Position numbers and translations under genes: made by a program | The notes under the pieces: generated by a model | What the model was told of the DNA's origin: nothing | Seen by the model: only the letters and a program-made list of their open reading frames with translations | Database searches by the model: none | In this document: one piece after another, positions 45,771 to 54,587 of the stretch | Layout: each line of letters opens with the position of its first letter | How positions within the stretch are numbered: the first letter of the stretch is position 1 | Virus record (IMG/VR): IMGVR_UViG_3300046501_000460 | Location: 1 to 64,000 of that record | Length of the DNA stretch: 64,000 nucleotides | Reading direction: 5' to 3' (one strand) | Source: a virus

Positions 45771-47134
45771 CCGCGTACTACAACGAATTCAACCCCGCGG
45801 CGGCCGAGTGGCTGCGCAACCTGATCGCAGAAGGCCTGATCGCGCCGGGCGTGGTCGACGAAAGGAGCATTGCCGATGTCACACCCGGAGACCTTGCCGG
45901 ACTTGACCAAGTACATTGGTTTGCCGGAATCGGAGGCTGGTCCCTCGCTCTCCGACTTGCAGGCGTCCCTGATAGCCGTCCAGTCTGGACGGGCAGCGCG
46001 CCTTGCCAGCCTTTCTCCTCGGCAGGCGCAGGCGGCGGGTTTGATGATGAGCGGCACCTGTGGCCCGCTCTCTTCCACCATGTCAGCGTCCGACGACCTG
46101 CAGAAATCTTTGGAGAGCAGGTTGCAAGCAAGCCTGTCGACCTGTGGATCGACGCTTTACAAGCTGACCTGGAAAGCGTGGGTTACGCCGTCGGGGCGGT
46201 TGCGTTCCCGTCTGCGGGCTGTGGCGCACCGCACATCCGAGACCGCTGCTACTGGGCTGGCCGGCTGGGTAACGCCGACGTCACGCGACTGGAAGGATTC
46301 GGGAGCGGACATTCGACCCCGCTCGGACAATGGCAAGGCTCGACTGGACCAGCTGCCACGCCAGGCGAACCTGTGTGGCTGGCCGACGCCGATCGCGAAG
46401 GAGGCCAAGGCGGGTCTGCACTGCTCGAATCAGGTGACGGTGAGCATGGCGGCCCAACTGGTTGCGGACGGTCCGGCCCGGTTGCTGGTTTCTGGCGAGA
46501 CGCTGACTGGCTCAGTTGCCGGGACGGCAAGTGGCGGCCAGTTGAACCCATCCCACAGCAGATGGTTGATGGGCTACCCAAAAGCCTGGGACGATTGCGC
46601 TCCGAACAAACCCACGCGTTCGCGAAAGAGGTGATGGAGTATGCCGAGGCCTGCGAAATCGACGCCAGAGAAGCGCTGCACAATGTGTGGATGTCGCTTG
46701 CAGAGGAGACGCTTCGGCGAACGTCTGGAGGACTTTCAGGCGTTCATGAAGCGCCAGTTTTGCTCGCTTTCCTGCGCCAACTCGCGTACGAAGGGTGGGA
46801 CGTCGCGCAGGGCTTACCAAGCCCAAGCCCGCAAACTCCGGAAGGAGGCCTGCGAGTGTTGTGGGAGCGTGAAGCTGCTGCACGTGCATCACATCAACGA
46901 GGACTGGTCGGACAATCGTCCGGAAAACACGCAGACGCTGTGCGTGTTTTGTCATCAGTTCTGGCACGCCACACACAGGCGTGCTGGGGTGAAGCCTTCG
47001 ACCGCCATGCCTCCGATGCCGTTCCTCTCATCGGTGACGCAAGGTCTCGGGTGATTCGTCTGCACGGCTACGGCAACGCCATTAACCCGTACGCCGCGGC
47101 CGCCTTTCTCAAAGCATTTTACGGAGTAAACTGA
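45767..47134 (+). CDS. DNA cytosine-C5 methyltransferase
   Basis: A 455-residue protein with motif I '[11 protein letters not shown]' at 52-62, catalytic motif IV '[12 protein letters not shown]' with Cys80, 'F-G-E-Q-V' in place of the usual E-N-V, motif VIII 'P-H-I-R-D-R-C-Y-W' and motif X 'G-Y-G-N-A-I-N-P' at the C-terminus. The variable region also reads like phage relatives ('[11 protein letters not shown]', '[10 protein letters not shown]'). It probably marks phage DNA against host restriction. Two other genes lie nested in its +1 frame (45876-46634 and 46641-47054). ATGA overlap at its start. Confidence 0.9.
   Translation: MTAYYNEFNPAAAEWLRNLIAEGLIAPGVVDERSIADVTPGDLAGLDQVHWFAGIGGWSLALRLAGVPDSRPVWTGSAPCQPFSSAGAGGGFDDERHLWPALFHHVSVRRPAEIFGEQVASKPVDLWIDALQADLESVGYAVGAVAFPSAGCGAPHIRDRCYWAGRLGNADVTRLEGFGSGHSTPLGQWQGSTGPAATPGEPVWLADADREGGQGGSALLESGDGEHGGPTGCGRSGPVAGFWRDADWLSCRDGKWRPVEPIPQQMVDGLPKSLGRLRSEQTHAFAKEVMEYAEACEIDAREALHNVWMSLAEETLRRTSGGLSGVHEAPVLLAFLRQLAYEGWDVAQGLPSPSPQTPEGGLRVLWEREAAARASHQRGLVGQSSGKHADAVRVLSSVLARHTQACWGEAFDRHASDAVPLIGDARSRVIRLHGYGNAINPYAAAAFLKAFYGVN
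45876..46634 (+). CDS. Protein nested in the +1 frame of the methyltransferase (252 aa)
   Basis: ATG at 45876 with AAAGGAG (45861-45867) eight bases upstream, all inside methyltransferase codons. The product shows phrases I know from separate phage proteins: '[11 protein letters not shown]', '[11 protein letters not shown]', 'S-R-D-W-K-D-S-G', '[13 protein letters not shown]'. The whole gene lies within the methyltransferase gene. Function unknown; the companion arrangement suggests a tie to DNA modification or its protection. Confidence 0.75.
   Translation: MSHPETLPDLTKYIGLPESEAGPSLSDLQASLIAVQSGRAARLASLSPRQAQAAGLMMSGTCGPLSSTMSASDDLQKSLESRLQASLSTCGSTLYKLTWKAWVTPSGRLRSRLRAVAHRTSETAATGLAGWVTPTSRDWKDSGADIRPRSDNGKARLDQLPRQANLCGWPTPIAKEAKAGLHCSNQVTVSMAAQLVADGPARLLVSGETLTGSVAGTASGGQLNPSHSRWLMGYPKAWDDCAPNKPTRSRKR
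46641..47054 (+). CDS. HNH endonuclease nested in the methyltransferase frame (137 aa)
   Basis: ATG at 46641 with AGGTGA upstream, six bases after the first nested gene and in the same +1 frame. N-terminal zinc ribbon 'C-T-M-C-G' with 'F-C-S-L-S-C', then a classic HNH: 'C-E-C-C-G', '[12 protein letters not shown]', '[11 protein letters not shown]'. All catalytic and zinc residues are present. Such proteins sit near terminase or methylation genes in phages. Its whole coding length is shared with the methyltransferase. Confidence 0.8.
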   Translation: MPRPAKSTPEKRCTMCGCRLQRRRFGERLEDFQAFMKRQFCSLSCANSRTKGGTSRRAYQAQARKLRKEACECCGSVKLLHVHHINEDWSDNRPENTQTLCVFCHQFWHATHRRAGVKPSTAMPPMPFLSSVTQGLG

Positions 47135-47476
47135 ATGACCGCCGGAATCCTGGGCCCCTGTGCCCGCCGCGTTGTCCGCTGCACCCTGATCACGCCCGGC
47201 GGCCACGCCATCATCGGCGAGAACTGGTGCATGAACCCACAGCCCGCGTGCCCGCGCGCCGAGGGCGAAGGGTACGAGAAGTGCCAGACGATCTGCCATC
47301 AGGTCGGCCACGCCGAGGAAGTCGCGGTGCTGCTGGCCGGGCCGTCAGCGGTCGGTGCCCACGCCTATGTCGAGAACCACACGTACGCCTGCCGCAACTG
47401 CCAGGAAGTCCTGTTTGCTGCCGGCGTCGCCGCGCTGACGATCGGCGCGCCACCTGATCGGAGGGAAGATGTTTGA
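47135..47476 (+). CDS. dCMP/cytidine deaminase-like protein (113 aa)
   Basis: Zinc-binding 'G-H-A-E-E' at 58-62 and 'Y-A-C-R-N-C-Q' at 84-90 with the spacing of the H-A-E...P-C-x-x-C deaminase core; Pro is replaced by Ala. An extra Cys set ('A-C-P-R', 'K-C-Q-T-I-C') precedes it, as in dCMP deaminases of the ComEB type. It could convert dCMP to dUMP, or act on a modified pyrimidine. It directly follows the cytosine methyltransferase. Confidence 0.75.
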   Translation: MTAGILGPCARRVVRCTLITPGGHAIIGENWCMNPQPACPRAEGEGYEKCQTICHQVGHAEEVAVLLAGPSAVGAHAYVENHTYACRNCQEVLFAAGVAALTIGAPPDRREDV

Positions 47477-47693
47477 CAACGAAATTTTCAACGCAGGCCT
47501 GCACCATGTGGTTGCGGGTCTGCCGGGCGCGCTGTTGCTGTGGATCGGCGTCTGGATGGGGCGCCGCTCGCGCGACATCGAAGTCCACGGCTACAGGCTG
47601 ACGAACAGGTTCCTCGAGAACCTCGCGGTCATGAACGCGAAGATCGCGGACAAGGCACTTGCCGAGATCAGCAAGTCGCGGAAGGATACTTGA
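47469..47693 (+). CDS. Small membrane-anchored protein (74 aa)
   Basis: One hydrophobic span (residues 12-30, 'V-V-A-G-L-P-G-A-L-L-L-W-I'), then a basic helix of 40 residues. N-out or N-in anchored adapter. Overlaps neighbours at both ends. Confidence 0.7.
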   Translation: MFDNEIFNAGLHHVVAGLPGALLLWIGVWMGRRSRDIEVHGYRLTNRFLENLAVMNAKIADKALAEISKSRKDT

Positions 47694-48127
47694 TGCCCTC
47701 GACCCCTGACTTCAACGTCGCCCGGGATCTCGAAAAAGTGCGCGCCTTAACGGCGCGCATTTCGTATCCCCACTGGATGCATCGGCCCGGGACCTGGACG
47801 TGGACGCGCCCCGACGGCATGTCGCAGGGCTTCTCGTCGATGATCTACACCCAGCCTGGCCTGTGCAATCTGCTGTGGCTGGCGATGGATCTGGACCGGC
47901 CGCCCGAGGCGTACAACGCGCTGGCCAACCCGCTGTACATGCTGCTGGTGGTCAATCGCGATGCGAAGCTGCGCGGCGAGCCGCTGACGGATATGGCGGC
48001 CCTGCTGACGCTGCGCCAATTCCACGACCTGCTGCCGGAATCGACAGCGGCCGTGAACCCGGTCGAGCACGCCTACCCGCTGCTACGACTGCTTGCGGAA
48101 AGGAGGCTCGATCATGCTCACCCTTGA
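47693..48127 (+). CDS. Protein of 144 aa, unassigned
   Basis: ATG at 47693 in TGATG junction. Mostly helical, with Trp-rich 'P-G-T-W-T-W-T-R-P'. It overlaps the HNH gene start by 14 bases. Unrecognised. Confidence 0.7.
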   Translation: MPSTPDFNVARDLEKVRALTARISYPHWMHRPGTWTWTRPDGMSQGFSSMIYTQPGLCNLLWLAMDLDRPPEAYNALANPLYMLLVVNRDAKLRGEPLTDMAALLTLRQFHDLLPESTAAVNPVEHAYPLLRLLAERRLDHAHP

Positions 48128-48722
48128 GCAGGCGCAGGCTGCTGGACTGCGGCGTTTCTTTACGGGTCAGCCCTGCCGTAATGGCCACGCCGCAGAGCGA
48201 TATGTCGCTGGCGGCGCATGCGTGCAGTGTGCAGCGGTTCGAATGGCGAAAGCGTCAAAAAAGTGGAAGGACGCACATCGAGAGTTGATGCGCCAGGCCA
48301 GCAAATCATGGAGGGGTTCCAATGCAGATAAGGTGAGGGCGACCAACGCTGCCTGGGCCGCTGCGAATCCGACCCTGAAAGCCGAGATGCACAGGGCCTG
48401 GCGAGAAGCTAACCCGGAGTATCACCGTCGATACTCTGCCGCACGCCGTCAAAAGCAGTCCGAGGATCAGCTGTCACGAGGCATCGTGGAGAGACTGTGG
48501 CAGCTCCAAGCTGGCCGCTGCGCCTGCCCCTGCCGGCAGCACCTGCTGCGGAATGATTTTCACATTGACCATATCGTCGCGCTCTCCCGTGGCGGGCGGA
48601 ACATCGACAGCAACGTGCAATTGCTAACTCCGGAATGCAACCTGAAGAAGTACAACAAGGACAATTCGGAATTTTTCGTTGAGCAGGCTGCGAGATTCGG
48701 AGGGCGGCATGCTCACACTTGA
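48114..48722 (+). CDS. HNH homing endonuclease (202 aa) with copied helicase start
   Basis: Start 48114 with AAAGGAGG upstream. N-terminal zinc segment 'F-F-T-G-Q-P-C-R-N-G-H' plus 'C-V-Q-C', a helical linker with repeats, then HNH 'C-P-C-R' with 'F-H-I-D-H-I-V-A-L-S-R-G-G' and 'N-V-Q-L-L-T-P-E-C-N'. The first 20 bases are 19/20 identical to the first 20 of the helicase gene at 48709. It looks inserted at the 5' end of the helicase gene, rebuilding that start for itself. Lower GC than neighbours. Confidence 0.85.
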   Translation: MLTLEQAQAAGLRRFFTGQPCRNGHAAERYVAGGACVQCAAVRMAKASKKWKDAHRELMRQASKSWRGSNADKVRATNAAWAAANPTLKAEMHRAWREANPEYHRRYSAARRQKQSEDQLSRGIVERLWQLQAGRCACPCRQHLLRNDFHIDHIVALSRGGRNIDSNVQLLTPECNLKKYNKDNSEFFVEQAARFGGRHAHT

Positions 48723-50157
48723 GCAGGCTATCGAGAGGTACCCGCTGCCGCACCCGCTGGGTGGCACGATGGTGCTGGAGGAGCTTCAAAAGCAGGACAT
48801 CGTGCGCGCCGCCATGTGGCGCCGCGCGCTGCTCGATCTGCCTGTCGGCTATGGCAAGACGGTGATCGGCACCTGCATCTCACTGATGTTGCAGCCGGAC
48901 GTCACTGTCGTGCTGGTGCCGCCGATCCTGATCGCGCAATGGGTCGCATGGCTCAACAGCATCCCGGGCGCCGGCACGGCTATCGCGTACAACGGCTCGC
49001 CGAAGGCGCGCGCGGCGATGCCAGTGGCAAGCGTGCGTTGGATCGTGACGTCATATCAGGTATTCAATAACGACATCGCGCGCCTGACGAAGGATCTGGC
49101 GCACCACGCAGTGATGCTGATGGTCGACGAGGTGCAGGCCCTGAAGGGCCGCGGCGTGCTCTTCAAGAACGTGCGGACGTTCACGGCCGGCGGCCGCGAC
49201 CTGATCATGATGTCGGGCACGATCATGAGCAAGCCGGGTGATGGCTACGCGTACGTCAAGCTGAACACGCCGGACGTCTACGCCAGCTACACCCAGTTCG
49301 AGAACATCCACGTCGAGAAGCGCGACCCGATGTTCAACCAGCCAACCGCCTGGCACAACCTCGATCTGCTGCAGACGAACCTGAGCATGCGGCGCGTGCG
49401 CCGCACGAAGGAGGAAGTGCACAGCGCGCTGCCCAAGGCAAACTACATCCCGATCTACTACGACCTGTCGAAGGAGCACATGGCGCTGTACAAGCGCCTG
49501 ATGAAGGAGCAGCTGCTGCTGCTCGACGACGGAAGCAAGATCGATGCCACGACGGCCACGCGGCTGTACCACGCCGCGCAGCAGATCGTGCTGGACTTCG
49601 GCCACTTCGCCGGTGACCCTGACAAGCGCAGCGCGATCTTCGACCTGGTCGACGGCATCGCCGCCGAGATCAATCTCGGCGGCGAAATCATGATCGACAA
49701 CGAGACGAGGCCGGCCAGCAAGCTGATCCTGTGGACCGCGCACCGCAGCGTGACGCGCCTGATCGGCGAGCACATGTCGGCCCGGCTTGCACCACTTGGG
49801 AAGCGCGCGGTGATGGCGTATTCCGAGGTGGACTCGAAGAAGTCGGTGCGCGAGTTCATGAAGGACCCGAACACGGTCAACCTGACAGCCCAGCCGGGCA
49901 GCGCGGGCGTCGGGCTGAACCCCCAGTACCTGTGCTGGGAATGCGCCTTCGTACAGATCCCGACGACCACGATCCCGTTCATCCAGGCATCTGGCCGGAT
50001 CGACCGCAAGGGCCAGCGTTACAACCCGAACATCAGGTTGCTGGTCGCGCGCGGTACGATCCAGGAACAGCTGTTGAAGAACCTTTTCGACAATGACGAC
50101 CTCGTGAACCGGGCGTCCGGGTCGAAAGCCGGGATCAGAAATTTGATTTTCCCGTAG
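48709..50157 (+). CDS. SNF2-type DNA helicase/translocase (482 aa)
   Basis: Walker A 'V-G-Y-G-K-T-V' at 46-52, Walker B 'M-V-D-E-V-Q-A-L' at about 137-144, motif III 'M-S-G-T-I-M', and motif VI 'A-S-G-R-I-D-R-K-G-Q' at about 426-435, the R-x-x-R-x-G-Q box of SNF2 proteins. Such stand-alone phage enzymes remodel or unwind replication structures. Start 48709 (MLTLEQA) with CGGAGG upstream, overlapping the HNH stop. Confidence 0.9.
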   Translation: MLTLEQAIERYPLPHPLGGTMVLEELQKQDIVRAAMWRRALLDLPVGYGKTVIGTCISLMLQPDVTVVLVPPILIAQWVAWLNSIPGAGTAIAYNGSPKARAAMPVASVRWIVTSYQVFNNDIARLTKDLAHHAVMLMVDEVQALKGRGVLFKNVRTFTAGGRDLIMMSGTIMSKPGDGYAYVKLNTPDVYASYTQFENIHVEKRDPMFNQPTAWHNLDLLQTNLSMRRVRRTKEEVHSALPKANYIPIYYDLSKEHMALYKRLMKEQLLLLDDGSKIDATTATRLYHAAQQIVLDFGHFAGDPDKRSAIFDLVDGIAAEINLGGEIMIDNETRPASKLILWTAHRSVTRLIGEHMSARLAPLGKRAVMAYSEVDSKKSVREFMKDPNTVNLTAQPGSAGVGLNPQYLCWECAFVQIPTTTIPFIQASGRIDRKGQRYNPNIRLLVARGTIQEQLLKNLFDNDDLVNRASGSKAGIRNLIFP

Positions 50158-50171
50158 GAAATAGCTGTAGA
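50143..50171 (+). promoter_or_regulatory. Possible promoter before the primase unit
   Basis: TTGATT (50143-50148), 17-base spacer, TGTAGA (50166-50171). Weak -10; a TAGAAT two bases on would need a 19-base spacer. Confidence 0.25.
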
Positions 50172-50215
50172 ATTCCCGCTTCATGTCGTATCACCACCGT
50201 ATAAGGAATTGCAAC

Positions 50216-50698
50216 ATGGATAACCCATCCACAGCGCGGGCGCACAAGCTCGCGCTGCAGGCCAAGTGGCTCAACCAGCGCATGGTCGACAACGACCGCT
50301 GGACGCTGGACATGCCCAGCCCGCGCGTGGTCAAGGTGAGCGACCGGAAGACCTTCATTGCCTGGCGCAGGGACGCTGCCGGCAAGGTGGAGGTCGTTGA
50401 TATGTTGCGTGTTAACGACGTCGAGATTTCGTTTACCCGCGGCATCACTGTCAAGTTCAGCGCTGGCGCCACTTCCAACACCATCTGCATCACCGCGCAC
50501 CCGCGCGAGATCGTCCCGGGCGTCTTCGCCTGGATCCCACCGCACGCCGAGCTCCGCTACGGCCCGCACAATCCCGAGGACGCGACGTCGCGCTGGCGCC
50601 TCACCTTGCCGATGCTCGTTCGGCAGATGACCACCAGTTCGACTGTCCTGTCGACGCTCAAGGAATTTCAGGACCTCCACCCCAACATTAGCCTGTGA
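50216..50698 (+). CDS. Protein of 160 aa before the primase, unassigned
   Basis: Start 50216 (MDNPSTARA) with AAGGA eight bases upstream; an in-frame ATG at 50183 has none. Helical N-terminus, beta-rich centre ('E-V-V-D-M-L-R-V-N-D-V-E-I-S-F') and helical end. Its place eight bases before the primase-helicase suggests a replication accessory. Confidence 0.75.
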   Translation: MDNPSTARAHKLALQAKWLNQRMVDNDRWTLDMPSPRVVKVSDRKTFIAWRRDAAGKVEVVDMLRVNDVEISFTRGITVKFSAGATSNTICITAHPREIVPGVFAWIPPHAELRYGPHNPEDATSRWRLTLPMLVRQMTTSSTVLSTLKEFQDLHPNISL

Positions 50699-50705
50699 GG
50701 CCCGC

Positions 50706-53645
50706 ATGAGCGCATTCCACTACTACCAGATCAAGGGTGGCGAAGAGGCATGGCAGGCCGTGCCGGTATCCCACCGCGACCAGATTCTGCAGGACGTGCG
50801 CCCGGTCTTCATGACCGTGCTGTCCGTCTCCAAGCTGGTTGACGAATTGTCCTACGAGGAGAAGCTGAAGCTGGCGTACGCCGGCCCGTTCTATTCCGAT
50901 TTCGACTCGGAAGACGAGACGCTCGTGATCGTCAAGGTCAATGAATACCTCGACAAGCTCGAAGGCCTGGGCGTCGACCTCGAGATGTGTCGCCTGTTCG
51001 CCACCGGCGGGCGCGGCTTTCACATCGAGGTGCCGCCCGAGGTCTTCATGGAGAAGGTGCCCAAGGGCGGCGTCGTCGGTCTGCCGTCGGTCTATCGCGA
51101 GATGGCGCTGGCGCTGGCCGTCGACACCCTCGACCTGAAGATCTATTCGACCGGGCGCGGCCGCATGTGGCGCACGCCCAACGTCAAGCGTCAGAACGGC
51201 CGCTACAAGGTACCCATCACGGTCGCCGAGATGCGGGAGATGACCCCCGAACTTGCGATCCTTCTGTCGTCGCAACCGCGCGAGAGCGTGCCGGTCAAGT
51301 CGCCGGCCTTCTGCGTCAAGCTGTCGATCGAATTCTCCAAGGCGTCCCAGAAGGTCGAGGATCTGCTGAAGAAGCGCGCGCGCTTCAAGCCGGATCCGGC
51401 GATGCGTGAACGTGCGTCGGCCGAGTCGGTGCACTTCATGATGGCCGGCCTGGGCATCAAGGAGTCCGCCGGCTTTCAGGAGATCGCCACGCAGCTGGCC
51501 ATCGCCGCGGTGACCGCGGGCCTGAACGAGGACCGCTTCATCGTCGAGTGCGAGGGGCTGATCAACAACCACAAGGGCGATAGCAGCCGCTACGGCTCGC
51601 CGGCGAAGCGCACCGAAGAGCTGCGCCGCATGCACCGCTACATGGACGGTAACGCCTGCTACGAATTCTCGGTCGGCGCAATCAAGACGCTGCTGAATCA
51701 TGCCGCGCCCGATCTCGACGGCATTGCCGTCACGAAGGAAGAAGTCCTCGAAGAGATCGAGAGCGCGGCCCAGCAGACCGAGGACGAAGCGGAGCTGCAG
51801 GACGAGTATGCGGACGTGGCCAAGGGCGTGACGCTGTCGAAATACGGCGTCTACATGGACGGCGAGTTCGGCAAGAAGCGGATCTGCGCGGTGTCGTTCG
51901 ACGCGGCCTCGATTCTCATGTCGAGCGAGACGGACCAGATCATCGGCTACGACGCCACGGTGCTGGTCAACGGCAAGTCGGTGGGCAACGTCACGCTGGA
52001 GGTCGACATGTTCAGCGGGCTGGTGCCTTTCAACCGGTTCGTGGCGAAATACGGGCACGCCTTTCAGGGCAATGACGCCCAGGTAAGGACGGTAATGATG
52101 CGTTTTGTAGAGCAGGCAAAGAAGAAGGGCAACATCAGCTACATCGTGACGCGCGAGGGTCTCGACATCGTCAACATCCCGAACCACCCGGACCCGGCGC
52201 TGCATGAGCCGTTCATGGTGTGGGCGGACAACCACGGCGTCCGCCTGGAACCGCGCGTGGCCGACCTTGGGCTGAAGATCAAGTTCGCCGGCTACCCGGA
52301 CCCGCGCGGGATGTTCAAGACCGACATCTCGAACGCGCCTGCGCTGGCCCAGTGGCTGGCCGAGCCAGGCAACAAGGCGCTGCTGGCCGACACCTTGGGC
52401 AACCTGCTGGCGTGCCAGCGGCCTGAGGTGCTGGGCAAGGTGTTGGGCTGGTACACGGCCTGCTTCTGGAAGCAGCTGTTCCAGAAGCACTACGGCAAGT
52501 TCCCGCTGCTGCACGTGAATGGGCCGGCCGGCATGGGCAAGACCGAGATGCAGATCGGCATCTCGAACCTGTTCTACTGGCGCGGCGAGCCGCGGCCGCT
52601 GTCGCCCGGGTCGACCAACTTCGCGCTGCTGCAGCACCTGATGGCGTCGTCGTCGATCCCGCTGATACTTGACGAGTACAAGCCGCACGTGATGCTCAAG
52701 CAGCGCGTCGACCAGCTCAAGGGTCTGTTCCGCGATGCCTACAACCAGCGTGACCAGGCGCGTGGTGGCGGCTCGCGCGAGAGCGACGACTACCGTGTGC
52801 TGCAGTTCTCGCAGATGGCCGCGCCGATGGCGTTCATCGCCGAGGCGGCCGAGGAAGAGGCGGCCGTCATGGAGCGCGTCGTGCTGGTCACGCTGGCGCG
52901 TCCGGCGCAGAGCCAGGGCCTGAAGAACCACGCGCACTGGCAGGCGTTCTGGCGCAATCGTCATCTGCTGGGGATTCTCGGGCAATACCTCGCCATGAGT
53001 GTTTTGGAGGAGGCAAATGCTGAAAAGTTCACGGCCGAGTTCGACGATCTGTACAAGGAAGCCAAGGATCGCTTCATGCTGTCCGAGGCCGACTTGAGTG
53101 GCAACCTGAGCGAGGAGGAGTTGAAGGACAAGCAGAACACGAAGGAGCGCCCGGTGTTCAACCACTCGGTCGCGCGCTTCGGGTTCCGCCAGCTGCGGCG
53201 CCTGATCAACGATGCCGTCGGCACCCAGTTCGACGACCGCATGGCCGAGATGGAAGAAGGCGTCTTCGCCCGCCTGCACGATCTGCACGCGGCGACCACG
53301 CCGGAATACGTCAAGGTGCTGTCCGAGATCTCCAGCATGAGCCACCACATCGAGGTCGACCGGCCCGACGCGGTGCGCAAAAACCACGAGTACGCGTTCT
53401 CGCGCATCGGTGGGCGGGACTGTATCGAGATCGCGATCCGGCCGGCGTACCATCGCTACCGCATGCACTGCCGGTCCACCGGGCTGGAGGCGCTGTTCGG
53501 CGGCTTCGAGAGCTTCGCGCACTCGATCCAGGATTGCTCGGCCTTCATCAAGCGCGGTACCGGCGAGGTGCTGCAGATGCCGGGCGTCTACACGTTCGAC
53601 CTGCACGAGCTTGCGCGGATGGGGGTTGATACCTTCAAGAATTAA
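50706..53645 (+). CDS. AEP primase-helicase fusion (979 aa)
   Basis: N-terminal archaeo-eukaryotic-type primase: 'Y-S-D-F-D-S-E-D-E' at 63-71 with the metal-binding D-x-D, 'A-T-G-G-R-G-F-H-I-E' at 99-108, and the basic segment ending 'Q-N-G-R-Y-K-V-P' at 163-170. The C-terminal ATPase has Walker A 'N-G-P-A-G-M-G-K-T' at about 604-612 and Walker B 'I-L-D-E-Y' at about 653-657. A single protein primes and unwinds. It is the largest replication gene after the polymerase and is separated from the next gene by a promoter. Confidence 0.85.
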   Translation: MSAFHYYQIKGGEEAWQAVPVSHRDQILQDVRPVFMTVLSVSKLVDELSYEEKLKLAYAGPFYSDFDSEDETLVIVKVNEYLDKLEGLGVDLEMCRLFATGGRGFHIEVPPEVFMEKVPKGGVVGLPSVYREMALALAVDTLDLKIYSTGRGRMWRTPNVKRQNGRYKVPITVAEMREMTPELAILLSSQPRESVPVKSPAFCVKLSIEFSKASQKVEDLLKKRARFKPDPAMRERASAESVHFMMAGLGIKESAGFQEIATQLAIAAVTAGLNEDRFIVECEGLINNHKGDSSRYGSPAKRTEELRRMHRYMDGNACYEFSVGAIKTLLNHAAPDLDGIAVTKEEVLEEIESAAQQTEDEAELQDEYADVAKGVTLSKYGVYMDGEFGKKRICAVSFDAASILMSSETDQIIGYDATVLVNGKSVGNVTLEVDMFSGLVPFNRFVAKYGHAFQGNDAQVRTVMMRFVEQAKKKGNISYIVTREGLDIVNIPNHPDPALHEPFMVWADNHGVRLEPRVADLGLKIKFAGYPDPRGMFKTDISNAPALAQWLAEPGNKALLADTLGNLLACQRPEVLGKVLGWYTACFWKQLFQKHYGKFPLLHVNGPAGMGKTEMQIGISNLFYWRGEPRPLSPGSTNFALLQHLMASSSIPLILDEYKPHVMLKQRVDQLKGLFRDAYNQRDQARGGGSRESDDYRVLQFSQMAAPMAFIAEAAEEEAAVMERVVLVTLARPAQSQGLKNHAHWQAFWRNRHLLGILGQYLAMSVLEEANAEKFTAEFDDLYKEAKDRFMLSEADLSGNLSEEELKDKQNTKERPVFNHSVARFGFRQLRRLINDAVGTQFDDRMAEMEEGVFARLHDLHAATTPEYVKVLSEISSMSHHIEVDRPDAVRKNHEYAFSRIGGRDCIEIAIRPAYHRYRMHCRSTGLEALFGGFESFAHSIQDCSAFIKRGTGEVLQMPGVYTFDLHELARMGVDTFKN

Positions 53646-53674
53646 TTGACACAGGTAAAGAAGTTTGCCATACT
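53646..53674 (+). promoter_or_regulatory. Strong sigma70-like promoter for the ssDNA-binding-like gene
   Basis: TTGACA (53646-53651), 17-base spacer, CATACT (53669-53674), with TTTGC before the -10. The best rightward member of the shared promoter set; a stand-alone strong unit with the terminator at 54544-54571. Confidence 0.75.
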
Positions 53675-53739
53675 GAATTTTCCCCAAGCCGGGCGGGGAT
53701 CCATGCCCCGGCAATCCGATGATGATAGAGGTAATGAAA

Positions 53740-54525
53740 ATGGCACTGAATCAAAAAGCAAACACCCAGACCGCAGACTTCGAAGCTCCGGACGACGACA
53801 CCGTCGGCAACGAGCAGGATCAGGCAGCGGCGATCCGCGCGAAAGCGCAGGAACGTCTGACAGCTGCGGCAACTGCGCATCAGGCTACCAAGCCGGCCGA
53901 GAATGCCGTCGCAACCGCCAAGCCGCAAGGCGGTCAGGTTGCACTGCGCAAGGCTCTGGTGAATCCGCTGGCGCCGCTGAAGGGCGCTTTCACGGTCGAG
54001 TGGGACACCCTGCGCAGCCTGAAGGTCACCAACGGCAACGTGCTGGACAACCAGTCGGGCAAGACTCTGGGCGACGTCGTCGGCCTGGAACTGCTGTCCT
54101 TCCAGGACCAGTGGGTGATCTCGCCGGGCGTGGATGGTGACGAAGCGAAGGAACACGTGCGCTACTCGAACGACGGTGAGACGACCACCAACGGCGAGGA
54201 CTGCAACGAGTATCTCGAGCAGCTGAAGAAGGCGGACTTCCCGGACGCCAAGATGTCGAAGCGTACCGTGATCTGCGGCTCGCTGTTCGATATCGGCGAC
54301 AAGGGTCGCAAGGACTGCAAGGACATCCAAGACTGCCTCGTGCAGCTGTCGCTGGCGCCGACTTCGAAAGCGTCGTTCGATCGCTACATGATGGACCAGG
54401 CCTTCAAGATCGGCAAAGCGCTGATCTCGCCGGAAGGCGCGGAACGTCTGAAGCTGGAATGCACTGTCGTGACGAAGGGCAAGAACAGCTGGACCGTCGT
54501 CAACTTCAGCCGCTACGACGCGTAA
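53740..54525 (+). CDS. Probable ssDNA-binding protein (261 aa)
   Basis: Start 53740 (MALNQKA) with GAGG upstream; earlier ATGs at 53719, 53722 and 53734 are possible. Residues 1-75 are disordered, Ala/Gln-rich; residues 80-255 are a beta-rich domain with conserved-looking aromatic positions ('W-D-T-L-R-S-L-K-V', 'F-Q-D-Q-W-V-I-S-P-G', 'T-V-V-N-F-S-R-Y'). A gene between primase-helicase and exonuclease with its own strong promoter and terminator fits a protein needed in bulk, such as an SSB. No SSB motif was confirmed. Confidence 0.6.
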   Translation: MALNQKANTQTADFEAPDDDTVGNEQDQAAAIRAKAQERLTAAATAHQATKPAENAVATAKPQGGQVALRKALVNPLAPLKGAFTVEWDTLRSLKVTNGNVLDNQSGKTLGDVVGLELLSFQDQWVISPGVDGDEAKEHVRYSNDGETTTNGEDCNEYLEQLKKADFPDAKMSKRTVICGSLFDIGDKGRKDCKDIQDCLVQLSLAPTSKASFDRYMMDQAFKIGKALISPEGAERLKLECTVVTKGKNSWTVVNFSRYDA

Positions 54526-54543
54526 TCGTCGTCGCCACCACCC

Positions 54544-54571
54544 AAAAGGGACCTCTTCGGAGGTCCCTTTT
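54544..54571 (+). terminator. Strong intrinsic terminator
   Basis: Perfect 12-bp stem 54544-54555/54560-54571 with a TTCG loop, ending CCCTTTTCT. Its arms begin with AAAA, so it may act in both directions. Confidence 0.9.
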
Positions 54572-54587
54572 CTACAGGAGAAACACC

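Noticed and set aside
50688-53714. 1008-codon open frame on the minus strand
   Set aside because: Exact antisense of the primase-helicase, which has clear motifs. The minus frame is Arg/His/Leu-rich with none.
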